From Rhizobiaceae bacterium (GTDB taxonomy: Bacteria > Pseudomonadota > Alphaproteobacteria > Rhizobiales > Rhizobiaceae), in the NCBI GenBank assembly GCA_029233925.1, contig JARGOX010000006.1, positions 62,001 to 126,000 on the forward strand: a stretch of DNA of 64,000 nt, in the 5' to 3' direction. The position numbers and the translations under genes are program-made. The notes beneath the pieces were generated by a model, which worked only from the letters and a program-made list of their open reading frames with translations, made no database searches and had not been told where the DNA came from. This document shows positions 17,118-24,823 of this stretch, one piece after another. Numbering within the stretch: the first letter of the stretch is position 1; each line of letters starts with the position of its first letter.

Positions 17118-17707
17118 TTCAAGTCCTCTAATTTGTTCTTCAGCTTCGCATAGGCCAGCCGCATTCTGGACTTGACCGTACCCAGCGGCAGTGCAAGCTT
17201 TGCAGCTATCTCACTTTGTGAAATGTCTTCCATGAAGGCGAGTTGAATGATCTGTCGTTGATCTTCGGGTAATTCACTCAGCGCCTTGGCGACCTTCTGG
17301 GTGCGCTGACTGGCAAACATCCGGTCTTCACCATCCGGCTCATCAGAAACGATCTCCAGATCATCGATATCCGTATAGGCCTGGGAAGATCCACGCCGCA
17401 GCCGGTCGATGCGTGCATTACGCGCAATGGTAAAAATCCATGCGCTGACCGAGCCGCGGTCCGGAGCGTAAAGATGAACCTTGCGCCACACGGTCATCAT
17501 GACAATCTGCACGATGTCTTCGGCCTGTTCCGGCCGTGCACCCGACTTCAACATCAATGACTTGATCCGGGGCCCGAAATGCAGAAAAAGCGCTTTGAAC
17601 GCTTCGCGGTCCTGATTGCCGGCAATATCCGACATCAAAAGCACATGCGCATCCGTCTCCGGTACCGAATTGTCCTCGATTTCGTCCACCCGCCAAGCTG
17701 CCTGCAT
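17114..17707 (-). CDS. rpoE: ECF RNA polymerase sigma factor RpoE (ECF11 group)
   Basis: Sigma region 2 is seen in AEDIVQIVMMTVWRKVHLYAPDRGS and SAWIFTIARNARIDRLRR. Region 4 is LPEDQRQIIQLAFMEDISQSE followed by LPLGTVKSRMRLAYAKL. The long frame could start at 17734, but the RpoE-like -10 (17738-17733) overlaps that codon, so I place the start at the ATG at 17707 (MQAAWRVDEIED), giving 197 residues, close to known RpoE lengths. It drives its own promoter and the divergent pair near 12.9 kb. The genes known from other species for a photolyase or CFA synthase are not present here. Confidence 0.93.
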   Translation of the reverse strand: MQAAWRVDEIEDNSVPETDAHVLLMSDIAGNQDREAFKALFLHFGPRIKSLMLKSGARPEQAEDIVQIVMMTVWRKVHLYAPDRGSVSAWIFTIARNARIDRLRRGSSQAYTDIDDLEIVSDEPDGEDRMFASQRTQKVAKALSELPEDQRQIIQLAFMEDISQSEIAAKLALPLGTVKSRMRLAYAKLKNKLEDLK

Positions 17708-17732
17708 TACCAAATCCCGAATGACCTTTACC

Positions 17733-17762
17733 ACATTACGGGCGCACGGGTCGATTGGATCA
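17733..17762 (-). promoter_or_regulatory. RpoE (ECF11)-type autoregulatory promoter
   Basis: Minus strand TGATCC (17762-17757), 18 bases, TAATGT (17738-17733). Transcription would start near 17726, which places the translation start at 17707 rather than 17734. Confidence 0.75.
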
Positions 17763-17768
17763 CTGCTT

Positions 17769-18042
17769 GTGGAAATAAATCGGGTATATATTCAGGTCGT
17801 CCCCAAAGCGTGGCTGGAGACAGACACGGGCGCGTCTGACCTGGCTGCATGCCCATCGCACGGGCCGGACAGCTGGGTGCGAGAACGGGTTTCGACAGCA
17901 GCAAGCAGCAACAGCCAGAGGTACAGCGCCGGCGACGATCGTTGCGCCGCAAGGGCGGCGGCCAAACGAGACGCCTGAACCCTGATGATCAGCCCCTCAT
18001 CACCCGAACAAGGTCCGGCGGATAGGGGCTGATCGTTTTTTC
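17769..18042 (+). ncRNA. Possible small RNA or small-protein transcript ending at an intrinsic terminator
   Basis: No convincing gene fills the 360 bases between rpoE and ligM, yet the plus strand ends in a strong terminator (17987-18042) that serves no known gene. A -10-like TATATT lies at 17787-17792 with no clear -35. A 70-codon frame starting GTG at 17769 and ending at 17978 exists, but its composition (Ser/Ala/Arg-rich) is not persuasive. The transcript is inferred only from the terminator and the position next to rpoE. Confidence 0.3.
17987..18042 (+). terminator. Rho-independent terminator, plus strand
   Basis: GATCAGCCCCT (17987-17997) pairs perfectly with AGGGGCTGATC (18024-18034), followed by GTTTTTTC (18035-18042). 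The loop is 26 bases. On the minus strand no T-run follows the stem, so it reads in the plus direction, towards the end of the convergent ligM gene. Confidence 0.75.
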
Positions 18043-18097
18043 AACGTCGCAACGCACGCATGCGTTCCAACCGGTTACTCCTGTTCAGATCCGAGAT

Positions 18098-19510
18098 CTA
18101 AACCGTGGACTTGGTCCGCCAGCTGTCCGTGTAGTTTTCGCGGGCTTCAGCAGCATAGGGTGTCTGTGACACGCGCACGCGGATTTCAGCCTGCTTGTGC
18201 TTTTCTGCCGAGGTCTTTTCGGTTCCGCCATTCGGCTCGCCCCAGGTCATCGTCAAGACATCACCGATCTGGACATCCTGGTCGACCACGCCCAGTGAAA
18301 GCATGCAACGTTCATTGTAGCTGTAGCCGTTGAACATCGACATGCCGACCATCTTGCCATCACGCATGACCATGTCGGCACTTGTCGAGGCATAATTCGG
18401 CTGTGGAAAGTCGATCCATTTGTAGGGGACTTCACCCGGGCGGAAGGCAGAGGCGATGACATTGACGACATCCTCGGCGTTCCACTCGAAAGTCACCTTC
18501 TTGCGGTTCTTTGCGTCCTTCATCTTCAACAGGGCGTCCTTGCCGATGAAATCGGTCTTCCAGCCGATATAGAAATCATAGCCAAGTTCGAACGGATTGA
18601 CGTAGTAATCCTCGATATTGTCGGAGACAAAGCTGCCGCCGATCGCACCGGTGGCTTCATAGCTGTCGGCGCCCAGCCACTCGCGATATTCCTTCATCAT
18701 GCCACCGCCGGTATAGATGCCTGGCAGTGGTGACGGGATCCAACCCGATTCCAGCGTATTGGTGGAATAGGCGCGGCTGCCGACCTGACGCAGGTCCACA
18801 CCCACCGCCTCGGCGGATTCCAGAATGACGCTGCGTACATATTCAAGATCGGCATGCGGTCCCCATATTTCGAGACCCGGTGCACCGGCCATGCCGTGAC
18901 GCAGCGCCTGTACGCGTTTTGAGCCCACATTGATCCAGTCGACATGGAAGAACTTGATGTCCTGAACCGGGCCGCCATTCATCTTCTCGAAGATTTTCGG
19001 CGCGTCGGGTCCCTGAATCTGGAAGCGGTAATGGGTGCGGTAAACGGCCTTGCCATCCGGTCGCGAGGGCGAGCGCGGGTCGCGGTGGATACGCACCTTG
19101 TGTGTACCAATGGCTTGCTGGAATTGAACCCAGTTTGCCGTCGGCGCACGACCGACGAGCACGAACTTGTCATCGCGTTCTCGAAAGATAATCATGTCGC
19201 CAACCACATGTCCGGCAGGCGTCACTGGCACGAAGTGCTTGGCGCGGTTCAGATCGAAATTGGCAAAGCTGTTGATTCCGACATGGCTGAGGAAGGCGGC
19301 GGCATCCGGGCCCTCGACGATGACTTCGTCCATGTGGTGGGTCTGATCGAAAAGCACGGCCGTGTCGCGCCATGCTCCCTGTTCATCGCGCCAGTTGGTA
19401 AATTCCGGCGCCACCACCGGGTAGACATACATGCCGACTTTCGAATTGCGCAACATCTCCACGACGTTGCCTTTTTGATTGATCAGCGATTCAAGGCTGC
19501 TTGCTGCCAT
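18098..19510 (-). CDS. ligM: LigM-like tetrahydrofolate-dependent aromatic O-demethylase (GcvT family)
   Basis: A 470-residue GcvT/aminomethyltransferase-fold enzyme close in length and motifs to vanillate/3-O-methylgallate O-demethylase LigM of Sphingobium. Shared landmarks are GNVVEMLRNS, YVYPVVAPEFTNWRDEQ, VLFDQTHHMDE, LRHGMAGAPGLEIWGPH, NTLESGWIPSPLPGIYTG and MSMFNGYSYNERCMLSLG. LigM moves the aryl methyl group to tetrahydrofolate. The exact substrate (vanillate, syringate or another methoxylated acid) is not fixed by sequence, and no folate-recycling (metF, ligH) or ring-cleavage genes lie next to it. An operator-like palindrome sits 28 bases upstream of the start, and the GntR regulator lies just upstream. 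Confidence 0.88.
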   Translation of the reverse strand: MAASSLESLINQKGNVVEMLRNSKVGMYVYPVVAPEFTNWRDEQGAWRDTAVLFDQTHHMDEVIVEGPDAAAFLSHVGINSFANFDLNRAKHFVPVTPAGHVVGDMIIFRERDDKFVLVGRAPTANWVQFQQAIGTHKVRIHRDPRSPSRPDGKAVYRTHYRFQIQGPDAPKIFEKMNGGPVQDIKFFHVDWINVGSKRVQALRHGMAGAPGLEIWGPHADLEYVRSVILESAEAVGVDLRQVGSRAYSTNTLESGWIPSPLPGIYTGGGMMKEYREWLGADSYEATGAIGGSFVSDNIEDYYVNPFELGYDFYIGWKTDFIGKDALLKMKDAKNRKKVTFEWNAEDVVNVIASAFRPGEVPYKWIDFPQPNYASTSADMVMRDGKMVGMSMFNGYSYNERCMLSLGVVDQDVQIGDVLTMTWGEPNGGTEKTSAEKHKQAEIRVRVSQTPYAAEARENYTDSWRTKSTV

Positions 19511-19537
19511 GTCATTTCCTCCAAGAGCTTCATCAAG

Positions 19538-19547
19538 ATGTATACAT
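19538..19547. promoter_or_regulatory. Palindrome ATGTATACAT, probable GntR operator for ligM
   Basis: A perfect 10-bp palindrome 28 bases before the ligM start. The same 10-mer occurs at 20471-20480 upstream of the GntR gene. TGTATACA-type cores are common for FCD-subfamily GntR regulators. Confidence 0.65.
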
Positions 19548-19634
19548 TCTTACTGAAAAACGTGGCTTTGACCAGTGAAAACTTGTTTATTCCACCATCT
19601 GTGTCGACATAAATCTCATTTCAGCTTGAAACGA

Positions 19635-20366
19635 TCAATCGACAATCAGCGCAATGGAGGCAACAGGACCGGTTAGGGATCGTTTCCTGGCGATGACATA
19701 TTCAAGATCGCGGCGCGCCGTGCGGGCGTGTTCGCGGGCCAGAGCCTCGGCGCGCGCACCCTCCCGCTCACCGATTGCCGCAACGATTTCACGGTGTTGC
19801 GCCTGCGCAAGATCAAGCGAATGACGACGGCTGACCATATCGACCTTGTCGGGCAAAAAGGCTGAGGGTGAGGCGAATGGCAGGCGCATGACCCGATCGA
19901 GTTCGCGGGCAATCACCTTGCTGCCAGCGAGCTGTGCAAGCACATGGTGAAAATCTGCATTGAGGCGGGAATAACTTTCAAAATCCGTATCGCCCGGACC
20001 GCCGTCGAAACATTCATCAAGCTCAGCGACAATCCTGGTGATCCTTGACAGCAATTCTGGATTCGCCCCGCGCTCCGCCGCCAGGCGAGCCGCCGTTCCT
20101 TCCAGGACACCACGCAATTCTATTGCATCAATGACATCATCGAGGCCGAAAGTGCGGACGACGAAGCCGCTTCTTGCGCGCTCCAACAGACCCTCTTCGG
20201 CCAAACGTGACATGGCCTCTCGCACTGGCGTGCGGGAAATCTGCAACATTTCCGCAAGAGGCACTTCAAGCAGGCGTGTACCGCCCTGTAACTCGCCGTT
20301 GAGTATGCGTTGCCGCAACTCGGTCAAGGCCCGCATCGTGTGACTGCTTCCCGTCGCCTCAGGCAT
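19635..20366 (-). CDS. GntR family (FadR/FCD subfamily) transcriptional regulator
   Basis: A 243-residue regulator. The winged helix (about residues 10-75) contains LLEVPLAEMLQISRTPVREAMSRLAEEGLL. The all-helical FCD ligand domain follows (about 90-220), with metal-ligand-type Asp and His residues in LNADFHHVLAQLAGS. I start at the ATG at 20366, which has AAAGGTG 7 bases upstream. It lies 124 bases upstream of ligM on the same strand, and an ATGTATACAT palindrome precedes both genes, so it probably controls ligM and itself. Confidence 0.88.
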   Translation of the reverse strand: MPEATGSSHTMRALTELRQRILNGELQGGTRLLEVPLAEMLQISRTPVREAMSRLAEEGLLERARSGFVVRTFGLDDVIDAIELRGVLEGTAARLAAERGANPELLSRITRIVAELDECFDGGPGDTDFESYSRLNADFHHVLAQLAGSKVIARELDRVMRLPFASPSAFLPDKVDMVSRRHSLDLAQAQHREIVAAIGEREGARAEALAREHARTARRDLEYVIARKRSLTGPVASIALIVD

Positions 20367-20469
20367 TGCTTGCACCTTTCGCCGGTCGATCCCAGTTTCG
20401 GGACAGACAATAGCCCTAACCATCGCCCGTCAGGGCTGGACAGGATAAAACAGATCCCATGCCGCATGC

Positions 20470-20481
20470 AATGTATACATT
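20470..20481. promoter_or_regulatory. Palindrome AATGTATACATT, probable GntR operator
   Basis: A 12-bp perfect palindrome 104 bases upstream of the GntR start (minus) and 110 bases before the hydrolase gene (plus). It contains the same ATGTATACAT as the site in front of ligM, so it may control the regulator, the hydrolase, or both. Confidence 0.65.
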
Positions 20482-20590
20482 TTGCACCACAGGCAAAACC
20501 GACATACACATTGCGTGCACTTGATCAGCATCAAGACGCGCATCTGCCTGTCGTGCAGGATATGCCCATGCAGAACCGGGAGCATCCGCC

Positions 20591-21226
20591 ATGGATACAG
20601 GGCAAAGAGTAGAGATTGGTGAGAACAGACTCGAAGGGCTGCTGAGCGTGCCGGACAATGCCTCCGGCCTGATCATCTTCGCCCATGGCAGCGGTTCGAG
20701 CCGGTTCAGTCCACGCAACAATTTTGTAGCCGGTATCCTGCAGACCCGCGGCTTTGCGACGCTGCTCTTCGATCTTCTGAGCCAGGAGGAGGCCGCCGAT
20801 CGCCACAACGTTTTTGACATTCCGCTGCTGGGAGAACGTGTGACGGAAGCCATAATCTGGGCCGCAACGCACCCGCAAACCGCAGATCTGCCCATTGGCC
20901 TGTTTGGAGCCAGCACCGGTGCGGCGGCGGCCCTTGTTGCGGCGGCAGAATCACCGGCGCGGATCCGTGCCGTCGTTTCGCGTGGTGGCCGCCCGGACCT
21001 GGCGGGCTCAGCCCTGCCCCGTGTCAAGGCGCCGACGCTTCTGATCGTCGGCGGGCTGGACTTTCAGGTCATTGACCTCAATGAGGCAGCCCAGACGTTG
21101 ATGCGATCCGAAACACGAATGGAAATCGTTCCCGGTGCGACGCATCTCTTCGAGGAAGCGGGCACACTCGAAAAGGCCGTTGACCTTGCTTCCGATTGGT
21201 TTGTTGTCCATTGTCCTGCGGGCTGA
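20591..21226 (+). CDS. Dienelactone hydrolase-like alpha/beta hydrolase
   Basis: A 211-residue alpha/beta hydrolase. The oxyanion region is IIFAHGSGSSRFSPRN, the nucleophile elbow GASTG (in LPIGLFGASTGAAAALV), the acid Asp in VGGLDFQV and the His in GATHLFEE. This small type is often fused to, or encoded beside, a phosphoribosyltransferase; here a matching phosphoribosyltransferase lies about 20 kb away at 40274. The position next to the GntR operator leaves open a role in the methoxy-aromatic unit. The substrate is unknown. Confidence 0.8.
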   Translation: MDTGQRVEIGENRLEGLLSVPDNASGLIIFAHGSGSSRFSPRNNFVAGILQTRGFATLLFDLLSQEEAADRHNVFDIPLLGERVTEAIIWAATHPQTADLPIGLFGASTGAAAALVAAAESPARIRAVVSRGGRPDLAGSALPRVKAPTLLIVGGLDFQVIDLNEAAQTLMRSETRMEIVPGATHLFEEAGTLEKAVDLASDWFVVHCPAG

Positions 21227-21267
21227 TTAACGCCCGCCTGCGGTGAACGCGCCACCGGTCAGCATTT

Positions 21268-22416
21268 TCAGATCAGATTGCGCCCTGCCAGGTTCCTGAA
21301 AAGGTGGCTGACGCCAAATGTCCATTCACGGCACTGCGTCGACAATCTGACCGTATTGGTCAGCTTGCCCAAAGACGGACATGAAATCGATACGACATCG
21401 CCAAGCTTGTGGGTAAAGCCCTCACCGACGATATCCCTGTCCTTTGTGGGGGCAAACAGCGTGCCGAGAAACAACATGATGCCGTCCGGGTACTGGTGAT
21501 GGCGGCCTAGCGTTTGCGCCACCAGGTCCAGAGGGTCACGGCTGATCTCGGACATGGAGGACTGACCTTCCAGAACATAGCCGTCTGTGCCTTCCACTCG
21601 CAGATCGAGGACCATGGCGCGCACGTCATCCATGCCGAATTCAGCGTCGAACAGGCGGATCATCGGCCCGATGGCACAGGAGGCATTGTTGTCCTTGGCT
21701 TTTGACAACAGCAATGCCGAGCGGCCTTCAATGTCGCGAAGGTTTACATCATTGCCGAGACAGGCTCCCACCACCTTGCCATGGGAAGAAACGGTCAGCA
21801 CCACCTCCGGTTCGGGATTGTTCCATTTGGAAATCGGGTGCAGACCGACTTCGTCTCCGGGCCCGACGGACGATAGCACCTGAGCTTTGGAAAACACCTC
21901 CGCATCCGGACCGATACCGACCTCAAGATACTGGCTCCACAGGCCCTCCGCAATCAGCAGTTTCTTGACGTCTGCTGCCTGACTGGACCCGGCTTCGATA
22001 TTGTTCAACGATTCTCCGATCATTGACCCGATGCGTTCGCGGATCGCCAAAGCCAGCGCCGGATCACCGGCCGCCCGTTCCTCGATGACCCGCTCCACCA
22101 TCGAACTGGCAAAGGTAACGCCGCAGGCCTTGATGGATTGCAGATCGCAGGGCGCCAGAAAATGCGTGGCATTGCGGTCACCGGGTGCATTGGCGGCAAT
22201 CTCGTCGAGAGACCCCAAAACCACACCGTCGGCCTGACGCACATAGGCTGCCGGATCCCCCATCTCACAGACATCACGCACCAGCGGTGCCGTTTGGCAG
22301 GTTATATCGACAATATTCCCGTCACGGATCGTGACGACGCTGGGACCGCCGGCATTTGCATTCCAGACGCGACCGATAAAAACACCATTACGGATTTCAT
22401 CCAAGGAATATGCCAA
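21268..22416 (-). CDS. Fumarylacetoacetate-hydrolase-family protein, XylX-like 2-keto-3-deoxy-aldonate dehydratase
   Basis: About 382 residues. Blocks such as APCDLQSIKACGVTFASSMVE, WSQYLEVGIGPDAEVF, HPISKWNNPEPEVVLTV and GNDVNLRDIEGRSALLLSKA resemble Caulobacter XylX, which dehydrates 2-keto-3-deoxy-D-xylonate to alpha-ketoglutarate semialdehyde. The metal ligands of the FAH fold are the Glu pair in EPEVVL. The frame extends far upstream, but GGAGGG lies 7 bases before a TTG at 22416 (MAYSLDEIRNG), the best start. It is divergent from the sugar importer across a shared regulatory region, so it probably acts on a product derived from the imported sugar. Confidence 0.8.
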   Translation of the reverse strand: MAYSLDEIRNGVFIGRVWNANAGGPSVVTIRDGNIVDITCQTAPLVRDVCEMGDPAAYVRQADGVVLGSLDEIAANAPGDRNATHFLAPCDLQSIKACGVTFASSMVERVIEERAAGDPALALAIRERIGSMIGESLNNIEAGSSQAADVKKLLIAEGLWSQYLEVGIGPDAEVFSKAQVLSSVGPGDEVGLHPISKWNNPEPEVVLTVSSHGKVVGACLGNDVNLRDIEGRSALLLSKAKDNNASCAIGPMIRLFDAEFGMDDVRAMVLDLRVEGTDGYVLEGQSSMSEISRDPLDLVAQTLGRHHQYPDGIMLFLGTLFAPTKDRDIVGEGFTHKLGDVVSISCPSLGKLTNTVRLSTQCREWTFGVSHLFRNLAGRNLI

Positions 22417-22595
22417 AATTTTGTCCCTCCACAAACAGACAGATATATAAAAACCGTGCCGGGACCCTGCACCCTGATGGTACGCGGCATCCCGACCGAC
22501 ACAAGACATAACGACCGATAATCTCAAGCGCAACGGTAAAAGCCCGGTTCGCGGGCCTATGCGAATGGAGATTGTTTCACAACGCTTACAGACCG

Positions 22596-22623
22596 TTGAC
22601 ATACTACCATGGTAAAGTAACTT
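22596..22623 (+). promoter_or_regulatory. Sugar-importer promoter with embedded GntR-type operator
   Basis: TTGACA (22596-22601), 16-base spacer, TAACTT (22618-22623). The spacer holds ACTACCATGGTA (22603-22614), with the perfect palindrome TACCATGGTA at 22605-22614. The same promoter-operator module recurs on the other strand at 28304-28286. A repressor bound here would block RNA polymerase directly. Confidence 0.7.
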
Positions 22624-22702
22624 GTACGGATCGAGCCTCATGCAAATCTTCATTGGATGCAGTGTGACGTTTCGATTTTGGATATCAAAGGGAGGAACCC
22701 AG

Positions 22703-23719
22703 ATGCAATTCAAACGCCTTATTTCCGCATGCCTTGCGCTCACCGCCATCCCGACATTGGCCCTGGCAGATTCGTCAACCCGCGTTGCGCTCATTCCAGG
22801 TGGCCCGCATCCCTATTTCGCCGCCTGGGAACAGGCAGGCGCCGATGCAGCCGCCAAATTCGGCCTCGGTGCCGCCGACTACAAGGTGCCTCAGAAATGG
22901 GAACTTGGCTTGCAGAACCAGATGCTCGAAAGCCTGGTGACACAGGGCTATAATGCGTTCCTGATTTTCCCCGGCGACCCTGTGGGAACCGTGGCGATTG
23001 CCAATGAACTGGCCGATACCGGCGCACCGGTCATGGCACTTGCCGGATGTCTGAAAGACCCTTCCGACGCAGTCTTCTGCATGGGCACAGACACGGGCAA
23101 TTCCGCCTATCTGGGAACCAAGGAACTGCTCAAGGAACTGGGTGCAGGCGCCAAGATCGCCCATTTCACCGGCTTCCTGGTGGATCCCAATACACAATTG
23201 CGCATTGATGCGGTCAACAAGGCAGCAGAAGAAGGCGGCGCTGAAGTCATTCAGGTGATTGCTGACATCGACGCACCGGAACCGGCCGAAGAGAAAATCA
23301 ACGCCTATCTCGCAGCCCATGCTGCGGATGTGGACGGCATCATCACCACCGCCTGGGTCCCGGCTGTCGTTGCCTCCTCGGCACTGCGCAAGATCGGCGA
23401 CAAACGCATCAAGATGGTTGGCATCGACCACGACGAAGTGGTTCTCAAAGCCATCAAGGATGGTTTTGTGCACGGAACGATGCTGCAAAACCCCTATGGT
23501 CAGGGCTATATCGGCTCCTATGCCGCTGACCGGTTGCGTTCAGGCTGCACCGTAAAAGCCGACGCTCCCTTCAAGAGCAATGCATTGACTGACAAATTCA
23601 TCGACTCAGGCACTGTTTTTGCAGGTATCAACGACGTGGATGATTATGTTGGTTCCATGCAGGCGATCACCAATACGCTTTTCGCGGATTTCGAATCGAC
23701 CTACCTTGACTGCAAATAA
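22703..23719 (+). CDS. Sugar ABC transporter substrate-binding protein (CUT2/ribose class)
   Basis: A 338-residue periplasmic binding protein of the ribose/TorT type. It has a signal peptide (MQFKRLISACLALTAIPTLA, cleavage near ALA-DS) followed by RVALIPGGPHPYFAAWEQAG, the usual first strand. VDGIITTAWVPAVVASSALR and MVGIDHDEVVLKAIKDG are the second-lobe landmarks. The ATG at 22703 has AGGGAGG upstream. Cys residues near 115-127 and in SGCTV are notable in a periplasmic protein and may pair. It heads the importer operon with two permeases and a double ATPase. Confidence 0.9.
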   Translation: MQFKRLISACLALTAIPTLALADSSTRVALIPGGPHPYFAAWEQAGADAAAKFGLGAADYKVPQKWELGLQNQMLESLVTQGYNAFLIFPGDPVGTVAIANELADTGAPVMALAGCLKDPSDAVFCMGTDTGNSAYLGTKELLKELGAGAKIAHFTGFLVDPNTQLRIDAVNKAAEEGGAEVIQVIADIDAPEPAEEKINAYLAAHAADVDGIITTAWVPAVVASSALRKIGDKRIKMVGIDHDEVVLKAIKDGFVHGTMLQNPYGQGYIGSYAADRLRSGCTVKADAPFKSNALTDKFIDSGTVFAGINDVDDYVGSMQAITNTLFADFESTYLDCK

Positions 23720-23725
23720 TGCAGT

Positions 23726-23753
23726 TTGGCGGAGCCTTTCGGGGCTCCGCCAA
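23726..23753 (+). other. Hairpin after the sugar-binding-protein gene
   Basis: TTGGCGGAGCC (23726-23736) pairs perfectly with GGCTCCGCCAA (23743-23753) across a 6-base loop. No T-run follows, so a stabilising or attenuating role between receptor and permease genes is likely. Confidence 0.75.
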
Positions 23754-23782
23754 TATGAAATCATGCGAAGGCGGGGCGTGAG

Positions 23783-24823
23783 ATGAGTGGTACGGGGCAA
23801 GAACAATCTGTCGGAATTCCTCCTGCAGAGCAAGCATCAAGCGCGCGCCTGACCACGCTGCGCATTCTGCTGAGCAATGAATTCGGGCTGCTGGTGCTGA
23901 TCGTCCTGTTCGCCATCATCTTCTCGACCATATCACCCGCTTTTCTTTCAAAATTCAGTCTTTACGCTCTGGGTCGTACGTCAGCGGTCAATATCATGAT
24001 CGGTTTCTCGATGATGGTGGTGATCATTACCGGCGGTCTCAACCTGTCGGTTGGTTCCATTGGCGTCTGCGCTGCCATGTTTGGTGGCCTGCTGATGCAG
24101 GCTTTTGCCATGCCCTGGCCGCTGGCCGTGTGCGGCGGACTTGTCATGGGCGCTGCCCTGGGTGCACTCAACGGCTTTATCATCGTGCGATCGGGGCTGC
24201 ACAGCTTCATCATCACCCTGGCAACGATGAGCATTTTCTTCGGTGTCATGATTTTCCTGACCCGTGCAGAATCCTATCGAGACATTTCCCCTGCCTTCAC
24301 CAGTTTCGGACGCATGAAGCTTGTCGGCATCATTTCCCCCTTGCTGCTGGTCTCGGCTCTGGCCGGCGTTCTGCTGTCTGTTCTGTTTCGATATACCGCC
24401 CTCGGACGGGAAATGCTGGCAACCGGGGCCAATGAACGCGCGGCTGAGCTTTCAGGTATTCGGGTCAATCGGATCATTACCTATTGCCATTTGCTTTCCG
24501 GTGTTCTGGCCGGTGTGGCCGGGCTGATGCTGGTATCGCGCACCGGCGCCGCCATTCCCTCCATGGCTGGACAATTGGGGCAGGACTGGTTGCTGCCTGC
24601 CTTCCTGGGCCCAGTGCTTGGCGGCACACTTCTGACTGGTGGACGCGTCTCCGTTCTGGGCACATTTCTGGGCTCCTTTCTGGTGACCATGCTGACAACA
24701 GGCCTGCTTTTGATGCAGGTGGGCGCCTTCTGGATGCAGACCTATCTCGGGATGCTGCTGCTCGCCGCCGTGCTGATTGACATGGTGCGGCGTTCCTATC
24801 TGACACGGAGAAAGCTGATATGA
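23783..24823 (+). CDS. Sugar ABC transporter permease (RbsC/AraH class)
   Basis: A 346-residue permease with about nine hydrophobic helices. It carries the CUT2 landmarks MMVVIITGGLNLSVGSIGV, the SGLHSFIITLATMSIFFGV segment and the cytoplasmic loop LGREMLATGANERAAELSGI. The last residues are basic. It overlaps the next permease gene by 4 bases. Two different permeases rather than one homodimer suggest a heterodimeric channel. Confidence 0.9.
   Translation: MSGTGQEQSVGIPPAEQASSARLTTLRILLSNEFGLLVLIVLFAIIFSTISPAFLSKFSLYALGRTSAVNIMIGFSMMVVIITGGLNLSVGSIGVCAAMFGGLLMQAFAMPWPLAVCGGLVMGAALGALNGFIIVRSGLHSFIITLATMSIFFGVMIFLTRAESYRDISPAFTSFGRMKLVGIISPLLLVSALAGVLLSVLFRYTALGREMLATGANERAAELSGIRVNRIITYCHLLSGVLAGVAGLMLVSRTGAAIPSMAGQLGQDWLLPAFLGPVLGGTLLTGGRVSVLGTFLGSFLVTMLTTGLLLMQVGAFWMQTYLGMLLLAAVLIDMVRRSYLTRRKLI

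Noticed and set aside
17735-17978. A plus-strand frame of about 70-120 codons between rpoE and ligM as a protein gene.
   Set aside because: The longer version begins inside rpoE. The short GTG version has low-complexity Ser/Ala/Arg content. I keep it only as part of a possible small RNA.
22570-22590. AACGCTTACA near 22580 as a second LacI-type operator.
   Set aside because: Only half of the symmetric pattern is present; the GntR-type palindrome next to it explains the region better.
22700-23490. A long minus-strand frame opposite the sugar-binding protein.
   Set aside because: It is antisense to a well-supported gene and has no domain.
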